In this document: piece by piece, positions 17,405-26,328 of the stretch | Position numbering within the stretch: position 1 is the stretch's first letter | Layout: each line of letters starts with the position of its first letter | Source: Flavisphingopyxis sp963800335 | GTDB taxonomy: Bacteria > Pseudomonadota > Alphaproteobacteria > Sphingomonadales > Sphingomonadaceae | Reading direction: 5' to 3' | NCBI GenBank assembly: GCA_963800335.1 | Contig: CAWDAN010000007.1 | Span: forward strand, 248,001-312,000 | DNA: 64,000 bases | Position numbers and translations under genes: made by a program | Notes under the pieces: generated by a model | Databases searched by the model: none | Told to the model about the DNA's origin: nothing | What the model saw: only the letters and a program-made list of their open reading frames with translations

Positions 17405-18235
17405 ATGGCCGAAGCCAAACCCACCGCATCCTTGTCCTCCGGCCTGCTGGCCCGCAAGGGCGCCGCGCGTCCCGCAATGCGTCGCCAGGGTCTTGGCGGC
17501 CATATCGCCAGCCCGCACGACGACCTTGGCTGGAACGACATGGGCCATGAGACCGACAAGGACGAACACGACAGCCACGCCGCGCACGTTGCCGACATCA
17601 TGCCGATGCTTTCGCCGATGGGCGCCAAGCCTGTCGCGCTGCCGGTCGAGCGCGACATCGATGGTCCGTCCGACGATGCCGGCGACCAGCCGGAATCGAA
17701 CCACGCCCCCGGCAATGTTCCTTCGGTGGGACGCTCGCCCTTGTCGGTCAAGCCCGGCAAGCCGCAGGTCGTCTTGCAGCGCGAGGCGCTCGAAGACCGC
17801 GTTCGCGCGCCAGCTCCCGCGGCGCCAGTCGCTCAGGAGGTAATGGCAGATGTGGCCGAGCCAGGCGCCGCCGAGCCGGCTGCTGTCAAAGCGCCCCAGC
17901 CTCAGGCGACCGAACCGGTTGAGGCCGAAATTGCCCCCAAGCAGCCGACTCCGCGCCCTGCGGTCAAGCCAGCTGCCGCAGCACTTAGGCAGGCACAGCT
18001 TCGCGAGCCGAAAAAATCACGCCCGCGTGGCACCGCGCGCGCCTCAGGCGCCAAGGCCGCCTTCACGTTGCGGATCGACGCCGAACGCCATCTGCGCCTT
18101 CGTCTTGCCAGCGCCGTCACCAACCTGTCGGCGCAACAGATCCTGACCGAGGCGTTCGACGCCTATCTGGAAAGCCTTCCCGAGGTCGAGACGCTGGCTG
18201 GCAATGTCGCCCGCCACAACGCCGACAGACACTAG
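17405..18235 (+). CDS. Disordered protein with C-terminal ribbon-helix-helix-like domain
   Basis: 276 residues, mostly low complexity: an Arg/Gly/His-rich start (LLARKGAARPAMRRQGLGGHI), then long Pro/Ala/Glu-rich stretches. The last 60 residues look folded: AAFTLRIDAERHLRLRLAS followed by NLSAQQILTEAFDAYLES. The short strand plus two helices resemble a ribbon-helix-helix DNA-binding fold. Many ParA proteins have such small partners, so it may be the adaptor for the upstream ATPase. That is inference; no experimental family is recognised. Confidence 0.75.
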   Translation: MAEAKPTASLSSGLLARKGAARPAMRRQGLGGHIASPHDDLGWNDMGHETDKDEHDSHAAHVADIMPMLSPMGAKPVALPVERDIDGPSDDAGDQPESNHAPGNVPSVGRSPLSVKPGKPQVVLQREALEDRVRAPAPAAPVAQEVMADVAEPGAAEPAAVKAPQPQATEPVEAEIAPKQPTPRPAVKPAAAALRQAQLREPKKSRPRGTARASGAKAAFTLRIDAERHLRLRLASAVTNLSAQQILTEAFDAYLESLPEVETLAGNVARHNADRH

Positions 18236-18244
18236 AGGATTATC

Positions 18245-19642
18245 ATGACCCATCTGGCATTCTTGCGAATCGCAGCATCGGGACTTGTCATGAGCGCCGC
18301 GCTGAGCGGCTGCTCGGGGGTCGACCTCACCCGCCTGTCGCCCGCGTCGAGCGACGCCCAGCTGGCCGCATCGGCGAGCAAGGCATCGAGCGAATACCAG
18401 CGTCTCGCAAGCAAGGGCGACAAGGTGCAGGCGCTCGTCGCCGCCGAAACCGCGGTCGCCGCCGATCCTGCCAATGCGACTTACCGATCGCAGCTTGGTC
18501 ATGCCTATTTCGCGGCCGGTCGCTTCACCTCGGCCCAGACCGCGTTCGAGGATGCGATCGCGCTTGGTGCGAACGACGGCGGAACCGCCGTCTCGCTCGC
18601 GCTCGCGCTGTCGGCCAACGGCCGCGTCAACGATGCCGTCGCCACGCTCGATGCCAATCGCGACCGGATCGTCGAGAGCGACTATGGCCTCGCGCTCGCG
18701 CTGGCCGGACAGCCCGAACGCGCGATCATGGTCTTGACCCGCGCGGCGCGCGCCGATGGTGCGACTGCGCAGACGCGCCAGAACCTCGCTTTTGCGCATG
18801 CCATGACAGGCCGCTGGCTCGAGGCGAAGCTGATCGCCGCGCAGGACATGAGCATCGCCAATCTCGATGAACGGATGACGCAATGGGCCGCGCTGGTCCA
18901 GACGCCGACGCCGACGCAGCTTGTTGCCGGCCTGATGGGGGTCACTCCCGCCGCCGACCCCGGCCTGCCAACGCGCCTTGCGCTGGTCGACGCGCCCGGG
19001 GCGCAGGCCGCGCTCGCCAAGGAAGCGATCGTCGACATGGCCTCGTACAATACCGCGACCGATGCGCCGATGGCTGCCAGCGACGCTGACTTGAGCGCGA
19101 TCGCGCCGATCGAATTTGCCGCCGCCCAGCCGGTTCTGGCAGCTCAGGCCGAGGCCGACGAGGAACCCTATTCGCAAGCCGTCGCCGAACTGCTCGCGCT
19201 CAACGAGGCGGCCCGGCCCGTCGCCGAACAGATGACCCTGCTCGAACGCGTTGCCGATGCTGCTCCGGTGGTCCAGCCGGTGCCTTCGATAACGCCGGCG
19301 CGCGACGCCGCAGCCGCAGCGTCGATTGCCGACTCTCGCACCGGCTGGTCGGTGCAGCTCGGTGCCTTCTCGACCAACGCTGCCGCACGCCAGGCCTGGT
19401 CGACCTATTCGAAACGCTTCGCCGCGCTCGACGGCTTTGCCGCGACGAGCCACCAGGCGCTGGTCAACGGCAAGACCTATTTCCGGCTCACCGCCAACGG
19501 GCTCGGCACGCGCCAGGCGGCGGCATCGTTGTGTGGCGCGGTCAAGCGTGGTGGCGGCGTGTGCTTCGTGCGCAACCTGACCGGTCGCGAGGACGTCCGC
19601 TGGGCTTCGCGCGACGACGGACGCAAGTTCGCTGCACGCTGA
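18245..19642 (+). CDS. TPR and SPOR-domain lipoprotein
   Basis: A 465-residue protein with a lipoprotein signal peptide: lipobox ALSGC, lipidated Cys23. TPR repeats cover about residues 40-225 (PANATYRSQLGHAYFAAGRF; RQNLAFAHAMTGRWLEAKL). A less ordered middle follows, then a C-terminal SPOR domain from about residue 364 (TGWSVQLGAFSTNAAARQAW). The end has paired cysteines (SLCGAV and GVCFVRN). Its layout mirrors the divergent Sel1/SPOR protein at 15387. It begins 9 bases after the RHH-like gene, so the operon joins a cytoplasmic ATPase to a peptidoglycan-binding lipoprotein. Confidence 0.9.
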   Translation: MTHLAFLRIAASGLVMSAALSGCSGVDLTRLSPASSDAQLAASASKASSEYQRLASKGDKVQALVAAETAVAADPANATYRSQLGHAYFAAGRFTSAQTAFEDAIALGANDGGTAVSLALALSANGRVNDAVATLDANRDRIVESDYGLALALAGQPERAIMVLTRAARADGATAQTRQNLAFAHAMTGRWLEAKLIAAQDMSIANLDERMTQWAALVQTPTPTQLVAGLMGVTPAADPGLPTRLALVDAPGAQAALAKEAIVDMASYNTATDAPMAASDADLSAIAPIEFAAAQPVLAAQAEADEEPYSQAVAELLALNEAARPVAEQMTLLERVADAAPVVQPVPSITPARDAAAAASIADSRTGWSVQLGAFSTNAAARQAWSTYSKRFAALDGFAATSHQALVNGKTYFRLTANGLGTRQAAASLCGAVKRGGGVCFVRNLTGREDVRWASRDDGRKFAAR

Positions 19643-19668
19643 CCGGCAAACCATAGTTCAAGCGGGGG

Positions 19669-19703
19669 AACGGCCTGTCGAGCGATCGACGGGCCGTTCG
19701 TTT
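19669..19703. terminator. Bidirectional hairpin terminator
   Basis: A 13-base arm at 19669-19681 pairs with 19686-19698 with one mismatch around a 4-base loop, followed by CGTTT. It sits between the SPOR lipoprotein gene and the convergent pyrB. Confidence 0.7.
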
Positions 19704-20643
19704 ATGCGCGTCGGGCGCGGGTCAGCAGGTCGAGGCAGGCCATGCGAATTGCGACGCCCATCTCGACCTGTTCGAGGATCAGCGATCGTTCGGGATCGTC
19801 GGCCAGCTCGCCGCTGATCTCGACGCCGCGGTTCATCGGTCCGGGATGCATGACGAGCGCGTTTGGCGCGTTTTGCGCCAGTCGCTGGTGCGTCAGTCCG
19901 TAGGCCGCGTGGTAATCCTCGGTGCTGTCGGGGAAGGCGGTGGCCATCCGCTCGCGCTGGATGCGCAGCATCATGACGATATCGGCACCTGACAGCGCAG
20001 CATCGAAATCTTCGTACGCTGCGATCCCGTCGGGCAGGCTGGCGGGCATCAGCGTCGGCGGCGCGGCGACTCGGACCTCGGCACCCATAAGCGGCAACGC
20101 CAGCATGTTAGACCCGGCGACGCGGCTGTGGCGGATATCGCCGCAGATCGTGATCTTGACGCCATCGAGACGTCCGAAGCGCCGGCGGATCGTCAGCGCG
20201 TCGAGCAAGGCCTGCGTCGGATGCTCGCCGGTGCCGTCGCCGGCGTTGATCACGGGGCAATCGAGCACGCGCGCGACATCGACCGCGGCACCGACCGCTT
20301 CGTGGCGGATGACGACGACGTCAGGACGCATCGCGCCCAGTGTCAGAGCCGTATCGGTCAGGCTCTCGCCCTTCTTGACGCTCGATTCCTCGGGACGGAA
20401 GTTCGACACTTGCGCGCCGAGCCGCTTGCCCGCGATCTCGAACGAAAACAGCGTGCGCGTCGAATTTTCGAAAAAGGCGTTGATCTGCGTGAGCCCGGCG
20501 AGCCGTTCGTCGGCCTTGCGCTTGCCGCGATTGAACTCGATCCAACCCTCGGCTTCGTCGAGGATCAGCGCGATATCGGTGGCGGAAAGCCCGGCAATGC
20601 CAAGCAGGTCGCGGTGCGCGAAGGCGGGTTCGGGCTGTGACAT
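19702..20643 (-). CDS. pyrB: Aspartate carbamoyltransferase catalytic subunit
   Basis: First committed step of pyrimidine synthesis: aspartate plus carbamoyl phosphate to carbamoyl-aspartate. The carbamoyl-phosphate motif FFENSTRTLFSFE, the HPTQALLD motif and VMHPGPMNRG near the C-terminus are present. Length is 313 residues, normal for a catalytic chain. No pyrI or pyrC follows in the window. It is the last gene of a minus-strand run with DUF3089, ruvX and DUF1294 genes upstream. Confidence 0.96.
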   Translation of the reverse strand: MSQPEPAFAHRDLLGIAGLSATDIALILDEAEGWIEFNRGKRKADERLAGLTQINAFFENSTRTLFSFEIAGKRLGAQVSNFRPEESSVKKGESLTDTALTLGAMRPDVVVIRHEAVGAAVDVARVLDCPVINAGDGTGEHPTQALLDALTIRRRFGRLDGVKITICGDIRHSRVAGSNMLALPLMGAEVRVAAPPTLMPASLPDGIAAYEDFDAALSGADIVMMLRIQRERMATAFPDSTEDYHAAYGLTHQRLAQNAPNALVMHPGPMNRGVEISGELADDPERSLILEQVEMGVAIRMACLDLLTRARRA

Positions 20644-20677
20644 CGGGATCGGCGTCTAGGCCGGGATGCGCGCGGCC

Positions 20678-21043
20678 TCAACCATCGAATGCGAAATCGC
20701 CGCGCCGTTCATCGTATGAAGAGCTGAACGCCGCGCTTTCGGACGCAATCTTGTCAGAGATGGCGGTCGCTATCGGGTCGAGGTAACCCGCGGACCACAG
20801 CGCGAGGATCAAGCCGTGGATCAGCGGCATCGCGCGCAGGATATTGGCGATCGGCTGTTTGCGCGTCTTGTGGCGAACGATCCGCGCCGCGGCCAAAGCG
20901 CCGATCGATCCGCCGAGCGCGCTCCACGTGATCAGCGTCGATTCGGCGATCCGCGAGTGTCCGTTCCTGGCGCACGACTTGTCCCAAACCATCAGGACGA
21001 ACGCCACGATATTGGCGGCAATGATCCAGTAAGCGATCAGCAT
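20678..21043 (-). CDS. DUF1294 family small membrane protein
   Basis: 121 residues with two or three membrane helices. The family motif VWDKSCARNGHSRIAESTL (DK, then RI-E) followed by LGGSIGALAA and HKTRK identifies DUF1294. Function is unknown. Start ATG 21041-21043. The C-terminal 25 residues are charged and poorly conserved. It lies between ruvX and pyrB. Confidence 0.82.
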   Translation of the reverse strand: MLIAYWIIAANIVAFVLMVWDKSCARNGHSRIAESTLITWSALGGSIGALAAARIVRHKTRKQPIANILRAMPLIHGLILALWSAGYLDPIATAISDKIASESAAFSSSYDERRGDFAFDG

Positions 21044-21078
21044 CGCGGCGTTGCTATCCGCGATATAACAACAATTCG

Positions 21079-21540
21079 CTAAAGCGCGGCGAGCGCGTCG
21101 ATCGCGCCCTGGAGGATATAGGCGGCGGCGGCGGCATCGATCCGCGCCGCGCGCTTGCCGCGACTGACGTCGCTCGCCACCATCGAACGCTCGACCGCCT
21201 GCGTCGACCAGCGCTCGTCCCACAGCAGGACGGGCAGGTCGAGATCGGCAAGGTTGCGCGCGAAGGCGCGCGCCGACTGGCAGCGCGGGCTTTCGCTGCC
21301 GTCCATGTTGAGCGGCAGGCCGATGACGATCCCGACGATCGACTGGCGCTGAACGAGGTCGACCAGTTGCGCCTTTTCCTTCGAGAATTTCGTCCTGGCA
21401 ATCGTCTTGTCGGGGGTCGCGAACGACCAGCCGGCATCGCAGAACGCGACGCCGATCGTCTTGCTTCCGAGGTCGAGCGCCATCAGCCGTCCTGCATCAG
21501 GCAGGGCGCCGGCGAAGGCGCGGGCGTCGGTCGCAATCAT
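21079..21540 (-). CDS. ruvX: Putative pre-16S rRNA nuclease RuvX/YqgF
   Basis: RNase H-fold nuclease of 153 residues involved in 16S rRNA 5' maturation and sometimes called a Holliday junction resolvase. The first acidic motif is MALDLGSKTIGVAF, the second region GIVIGLPLNMDGS, and the DERWST and IDAAAAAYILQ segments close the active site. The start ATG (21538-21540) overlaps the stop of the upstream DUF3089 gene by 4 bases, implying co-translation. Confidence 0.94.
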   Translation of the reverse strand: MIATDARAFAGALPDAGRLMALDLGSKTIGVAFCDAGWSFATPDKTIARTKFSKEKAQLVDLVQRQSIVGIVIGLPLNMDGSESPRCQSARAFARNLADLDLPVLLWDERWSTQAVERSMVASDVSRGKRAARIDAAAAAYILQGAIDALAAL

Positions 21541-22649
21541 CGCGATTCGAACTTCGCCAGACGCCGCGCGACGTCGGCGCGGGTATTGGCCCAGAACAGC
21601 GGGTAATCGAACACGTGATAGTTGTTGCCCGGCAGGACGTACTGGCCGACCTCGGGCGGATCGCCGATCAGCAACAGGCCGTTCTTGTCGTCGCAGCGCG
21701 CGGGAACCGATCCGACGACGAGCGTGCCGTCGCTGAAATCCTTACTGGGGATGACGGTGCCGAGGTTTTGCGCGGCATCGGCGGCGCTATCAGGCGTGCC
21801 GGTCAGCGGGTTGCTGCACAGCATCCGGCTGCCCTTGCGCGGTTTCCCGTCAAAGCCAGTCGTGCGGTCGTAGGCGGTGAGGACGAGCGACGGGTCGGCC
21901 GGTTCGGCAAAGCTCTGCCAGCTGACGATACAGCCGGTTGCGTCGGGACCAGCACATGCGGACAGGCCCATTGCAGCAAGGTCGTGGTCGACCGAGACCG
22001 GCCAGCCGATGACATAGGCCGCGACGATCCGCTGGGCGAGCGGCGTGCCGGCGACCTTTTCGCGCAGCAGACGGGTGAGGTGGAGCGATCCCTGGCTGTG
22101 TCCGGCGAGGATGATCGGCCCGTCGGGATTGGCGGCGACGAACGCGTCGAACGCTGCGCCGACATCGCGATAAGCGGCGTCGAGCGCTTTTTGCGCGGTG
22201 GCGTCGTCGGTCAGGAAGGCGCCGAGCGTCGCCTGGCGGTAACGCGGTGCCCAGATCTGCCCGGCATGGTTGAACACGCTCGCCTCACCGCGGATGAACA
22301 GGCGCGCGCGGTTATTGGCCTGCGCATCGTCGAGCGGGGCATTCCAGTGCGCGCGGTCGAGATAGCTCGTCGGATGGACGAAGAAGATCGCGGCATCGCC
22401 CTTCGGCCCGTCGTCCTTGGCAAAATCCTGCGGCGTCCAGCTGGCGGGATCGTCCGAACTGGCGGGGTGGACGAACCACATGTCTGGGTCGGCATAGGCG
22501 TTCGCCGGCACGGGGCGCTGCTCGGCGAAGGCGGCGCTCGGGACGAAGGCCTGGCGCATGAAAAAGTCTGGAAACACGCGATAGGCAAACGCTGCCGCGA
22601 GGACGAGGACGATAAGGATCGCAACGAGATAAAGGAATTTGCGGGCCAT
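21537..22649 (-). CDS. DUF3089 alpha/beta hydrolase-like lipase family protein
   Basis: A 370-residue protein with an N-terminal membrane anchor (KFLYLVAILIVLVLAAAFA). The body matches DUF3089: AAIFFVHPTSYLDRAHWNAP, WAPRYRQATLGAF, then the nucleophile elbow ILAGHSQGSLHL (GHSQG) with the catalytic serine. Probably a periplasmic or membrane-bound esterase; substrate unknown. Start ATG 22647-22649 begins the MARKFLYL anchor. It heads the run to ruvX, DUF1294 and pyrB. Confidence 0.86.
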   Translation of the reverse strand: MARKFLYLVAILIVLVLAAAFAYRVFPDFFMRQAFVPSAAFAEQRPVPANAYADPDMWFVHPASSDDPASWTPQDFAKDDGPKGDAAIFFVHPTSYLDRAHWNAPLDDAQANNRARLFIRGEASVFNHAGQIWAPRYRQATLGAFLTDDATAQKALDAAYRDVGAAFDAFVAANPDGPIILAGHSQGSLHLTRLLREKVAGTPLAQRIVAAYVIGWPVSVDHDLAAMGLSACAGPDATGCIVSWQSFAEPADPSLVLTAYDRTTGFDGKPRKGSRMLCSNPLTGTPDSAADAAQNLGTVIPSKDFSDGTLVVGSVPARCDDKNGLLLIGDPPEVGQYVLPGNNYHVFDYPLFWANTRADVARRLAKFESR

Positions 22650-22723
22650 GAAAGGGTCCGTTAACAAGGAAGGGAATGGCGCGCCGCTTTAGCCGCGACA
22701 CGCCGGACGGGCAATGCGGGGGA

Positions 22724-24430
22724 ATGACGATGGATGACGGCGGCGATCGACTGGACGGACGGGCATGGCCGGAGCGGGCATGGATCATGGCGGGCCTGCT
22801 CGGCGCGATGGGGCTGGCGTTCGGCCTGCTGGTCGATCGCGGCGACCGTGCTTACGTCGATCCGATGCCGATCTGGCGCCAGCTAAGTGCGACATTCCTG
22901 TTCGTGGCCGGAATCGCTACGGTGCTGGTCACGCAGCCGCGCCGCTGGCGCTGGGCGGCTATCTTTGCGGTGGCAACCGGCCTGGTGGTCGTCGGGGTCG
23001 GATGGTCGACAGCGCAATATAACAGCGTTCGTCCAACCCTGTTCGAATGGTCGTTCCTGTCGGCGCTGTTTGCCGCGTTGCTTGCCGCGCCGTTGTTCCA
23101 GACGGTGCGCGACGAGGGGCGCTGGCGCTTTCCCTATCGCACGCTCCACCTGCACGCCTGGACCGACGCGGTAATCGGCGCGGCGGGCCTTGCGTTCGTC
23201 GGCCTCAGCTTCCTGGTCACGCTGTTGCTCAGCGAACTGCTACACCTGATCGGCATCGATTTTATTCGCGATGCGCTGAAGGAGAGCTGGTTCGGCTGGG
23301 CGCTTGCGGGCACCGCCTTCGGTGCAGCATCGGGTATCTTGCGCGAAAGCGACCGGCTGCTCGCGACCTTGCTGAAGGTCGTACTTGTCGTCCTGGCGAT
23401 CCTCGCGCCGGTGTTTGCCGCGGGGATCGCGCTATTCCTCGTCGCCTTGCCCTTCACCGGGCTGCAGCCGCTATGGGAAACCGACAGCGCGACGCCGATC
23501 CTGCTGGTCTGCGCGGCGGGCGGCGTCGTGTTCGTCAACGCGGTTATCGGCAACGGGCGCGAAGAGCGGGCGACCTCGCGTATCCTGCACGCAGCGGCGA
23601 TCGTGCTTGCCGTCACCATCCTGCCGCTGGCGATGATCGCGGCGGTATCGATGGGGCAGCGGATCGGCCAATATGGCTGGACGCCCGAGCGGCTGTGGGC
23701 GGCAGTCACCGTGCTCGTCGCAATTGCCTATGGCGCGGCCTATCTCGCTAGCGTGGTGCTAGCGCGGCGTGAATTCGACGGCCGCCTGCGCCCGCTCAAC
23801 ACGCGCCTCGCGATCGCGACCTGCGGTCTCGCGATCCTCCTCGCCATGCCGTTTGTCGATTTCGGCGCAATCGCGACGCGCAGCCAGGTCGCGCGGCTCG
23901 AGGCGGGCAAGGTCACGCCAGAAGAGTTCGATTTCTGGGCGCTCAAGGAGGATTTCGGACCCGCCGGGCGGCACGCATTGCAGAGGTTGCGCGCGAGCGA
24001 GGATGCTCGCGTCGCAACGGCGGCCAAGGCCAGCGATCAGGCCGATAGCCGCTATCAGGCCCAGGACGCGGCACGTGCTCGGTCGCGGATCGACCCGGTG
24101 CGGCGCAATCTCAAGATGGCCGACGGCTCGCAACCGAGCAACGCTCTCGTCAAGGCGACCGCGCAGCAATATGGGTTGTGCACGAAACTGCCGTGCATCG
24201 CGATTGCCCTGGGAGGCTCACGCTATGCGGTAGTCGGGAACAGGTACGAGCGCGGCTCGATTGACCGCGTGATCGTTGATAGCACAGAGCCGGAGAGCAA
24301 TCGCGGCGTGGCCCGCGAAGTCGACGTCGATTATGATAACCTGTCACCAAGTGCGCGCGTCGAAGTGCGCACCATCGAGCGCAGCCAGATCTTCGTCGAC
24401 GGCAAGCCGGTGGGCGAGCCGTTCGAATAA
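22724..24430 (+). CDS. DUF4153 polytopic membrane protein
   Basis: A large inner-membrane protein of 568 residues from ATG 22724, with about ten membrane helices in the first 400 residues and a hydrophilic C-terminal domain. The segments ALKESWFGWALAGTAFG and LPFTGLQPLWETDSATPILL are typical of DUF4153. Function unknown. ATG 22724 is preferred over 22676 because GGGGG precedes it and the first residues upstream lack family similarity. The N-terminal half of the C-terminal domain is charged and helical (DARVATAAKASDQAD). Confidence 0.8.
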   Translation: MTMDDGGDRLDGRAWPERAWIMAGLLGAMGLAFGLLVDRGDRAYVDPMPIWRQLSATFLFVAGIATVLVTQPRRWRWAAIFAVATGLVVVGVGWSTAQYNSVRPTLFEWSFLSALFAALLAAPLFQTVRDEGRWRFPYRTLHLHAWTDAVIGAAGLAFVGLSFLVTLLLSELLHLIGIDFIRDALKESWFGWALAGTAFGAASGILRESDRLLATLLKVVLVVLAILAPVFAAGIALFLVALPFTGLQPLWETDSATPILLVCAAGGVVFVNAVIGNGREERATSRILHAAAIVLAVTILPLAMIAAVSMGQRIGQYGWTPERLWAAVTVLVAIAYGAAYLASVVLARREFDGRLRPLNTRLAIATCGLAILLAMPFVDFGAIATRSQVARLEAGKVTPEEFDFWALKEDFGPAGRHALQRLRASEDARVATAAKASDQADSRYQAQDAARARSRIDPVRRNLKMADGSQPSNALVKATAQQYGLCTKLPCIAIALGGSRYAVVGNRYERGSIDRVIVDSTEPESNRGVAREVDVDYDNLSPSARVEVRTIERSQIFVDGKPVGEPFE

Positions 24431-24522
24431 GCGCGCCGCCACCGATCCGCGCGCTTGATGCTGCATCGCGGCAATGCTAGCGGCGCTGCGACAGTGTCGT
24501 CGTCTCGAACTACAGGATTTCC

Positions 24523-24825
24523 ATGTCGGTTGACCTTCCCACGGTAAAGAAAATCGCCAGCCTCGCGCGCATCGCGATGGACGATGCCGAGGCCGCGGCG
24601 TTGCTGCCCGAACTCAACAACATCCTCGGCTGGGTCGAACAGCTCGGCGAGGTCGACGTGACCGGTGTCGAGCCGATGACCGCGGTCATCCCCAATACGC
24701 TGCGACTGCGCGACGATGTCGTCGATGCCGACCCGCTGACCGGCGGCGGCGTGCGCGACAAGATCCTCGCCAACGCACCCGCGCCAGAGCACGGGTTCTT
24801 CGGCGTTCCCAAGGTGATTGAATAA
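24523..24825 (+). CDS. gatC: Asp-tRNA(Asn)/Glu-tRNA(Gln) amidotransferase subunit GatC
   Basis: Small linker subunit of 100 residues that clamps GatA and GatB together. The helical N-terminus (PTVKKIASLARIAMDDAEAAALLPELNNILGW read in pieces) and the VEPMTAV and APEHGFFGVPKVIE segments are diagnostic. Its stop overlaps the start of gatA (TAATG at 24823-24827), giving a gatCAB order. Confidence 0.95.
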   Translation: MSVDLPTVKKIASLARIAMDDAEAAALLPELNNILGWVEQLGEVDVTGVEPMTAVIPNTLRLRDDVVDADPLTGGGVRDKILANAPAPEHGFFGVPKVIE

Positions 24826-26328
24826 TGGCAATTTCCGATACCGACGCGCTAACCGACCTGACGGTCACCGAGATCCGTAACGGCGTGGCCGACGGTAGTT
24901 TTTCTGCGCGCGAGGTCGCCGAAGGCTTCAACGCAGCGGTTGCCGCAGCAAAGCCGCTCAACGCGTTCATCGTCGAGACGCCGGAAAAGGCGCTCGCCGC
25001 CGCCGATGCGGTCGATGCCAGGCGCGCCAAGGGTGAGGAACTCGGCCTGATGGGCGGCGTGCCGATCGGGATGAAGGACCTGTTCTGCACCGAGGGGGTC
25101 CAGTCGACCGCGGCGAGTCACATCCTCGAAGGCTTCGTGCCCCAGTATGAAAGCACCGTCAGCGCCAAATTGTGGGCGGCGGGCGCCGGGATGCTCGGCA
25201 AGCTCAACATGGACCAGTTCGCAATGGGTTCGTCGAACGAGACGAGCTTTTTCGGTAACGTCATTTCGCCGTGGCGCCGAAACGACGGCGGCAATACCGA
25301 TCTGGCGCCGGGCGGCTCGTCGGGCGGCAGCTCGACCGCAGTCTCGGCACGGATCGCGCCCGCGGCGACGGGCACCGACACCGGCGGATCGATCCGCCAG
25401 CCCGCCGCCTTTACCGGCATTTGCGGGATCAAGCCGACCTATGGCCGCTGCAGCCGCTGGGGCGTCGTCGCCTTTGCCAGCAGCCTCGACCAGGCAGGTC
25501 CGATGGCGCGCACGGTTTCCGATTGCGCGATCATGCTCGAAGCGATGGCGGGATTTCGATCCCAAGGACGCCACCAGCCTCGATACGCCGGTGCCGCACT
25601 GGGAAGGCGCGCTCAACGGCGACCTCAAGGGGAAGCGCATCGGCATCCCGCGCGAATACCGCATGGAGGGGATCGACCCCGAGATCGACAAGAGTTGGGA
25701 AGCGGGCAAGGCGTGGCTACGCGATGCCGGCGCGGAAATCGTCGATATCTCGCTGCCGCACACCAAATACGCGCTGCCGACCTATTACATCATTGCGCCC
25801 GCCGAGGCATCGTCGAACCTCGCGCGCTACGATGGTGTGCGCTACGGCCTGCGCGACCTGCCCGAGGGCGCGGGATTGCAGGACATGTACGCCGCGACGC
25901 GCGCGGCGGGCTTCGGGCCAGAGGTCAAGCGCCGCATCATGATCGGCACCTACGTCCTTTCGGCGGGTTTCTACGACGCGTATTACACGCAGGCGCAGAA
26001 GGTTCGCGCGCTGATCGCGCGCGATTTCCAGCGGGCGTGGGAGGCTTGCGACCTGATCCTCGCGCCGACCGCGCCGAGCGCCGCATTTGGCCTGGGCGAA
26101 AAGAGCGACGACCCTATCGCGATGTATTTGAACGACGTGTTCGCGGTGCCTGCGAGCCTTGCGGGCCTGCCCGCGATGAGCGTGCCCGCCGGGCTGAACG
26201 GGCAGGGGCTTCCACTCGGTCTGCAGATCATCGGCAAGCCGCTCGACGAGCAGGGCGTGCTCGATGCGGGGCTGGCGATCGAACAGCGTGCAGCATTCGA
26301 TGCGCGGCCGCAGGAGTGGTGGACATGA
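24825..26328 (+). CDS. gatA: Amidotransferase subunit GatA (frameshifted)
   Basis: Amidase-signature subunit that frees ammonia from glutamine for tRNA transamidation. The Ser-cisSer-Lys triad is present: Lys in GMKDLFC, the APGGSSGGSS motif and TGTDTGGSIRQPA. The frame breaks at 25554-25556. Removing one T restores MAGFDPKDATSLDTP and gives a 500-residue protein ending at 26328. As given, the first frame runs straight on through gatB's frame, making a false 998-residue ORF. An essential gene broken by a single extra base points to a sequencing error. Confidence 0.93.
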
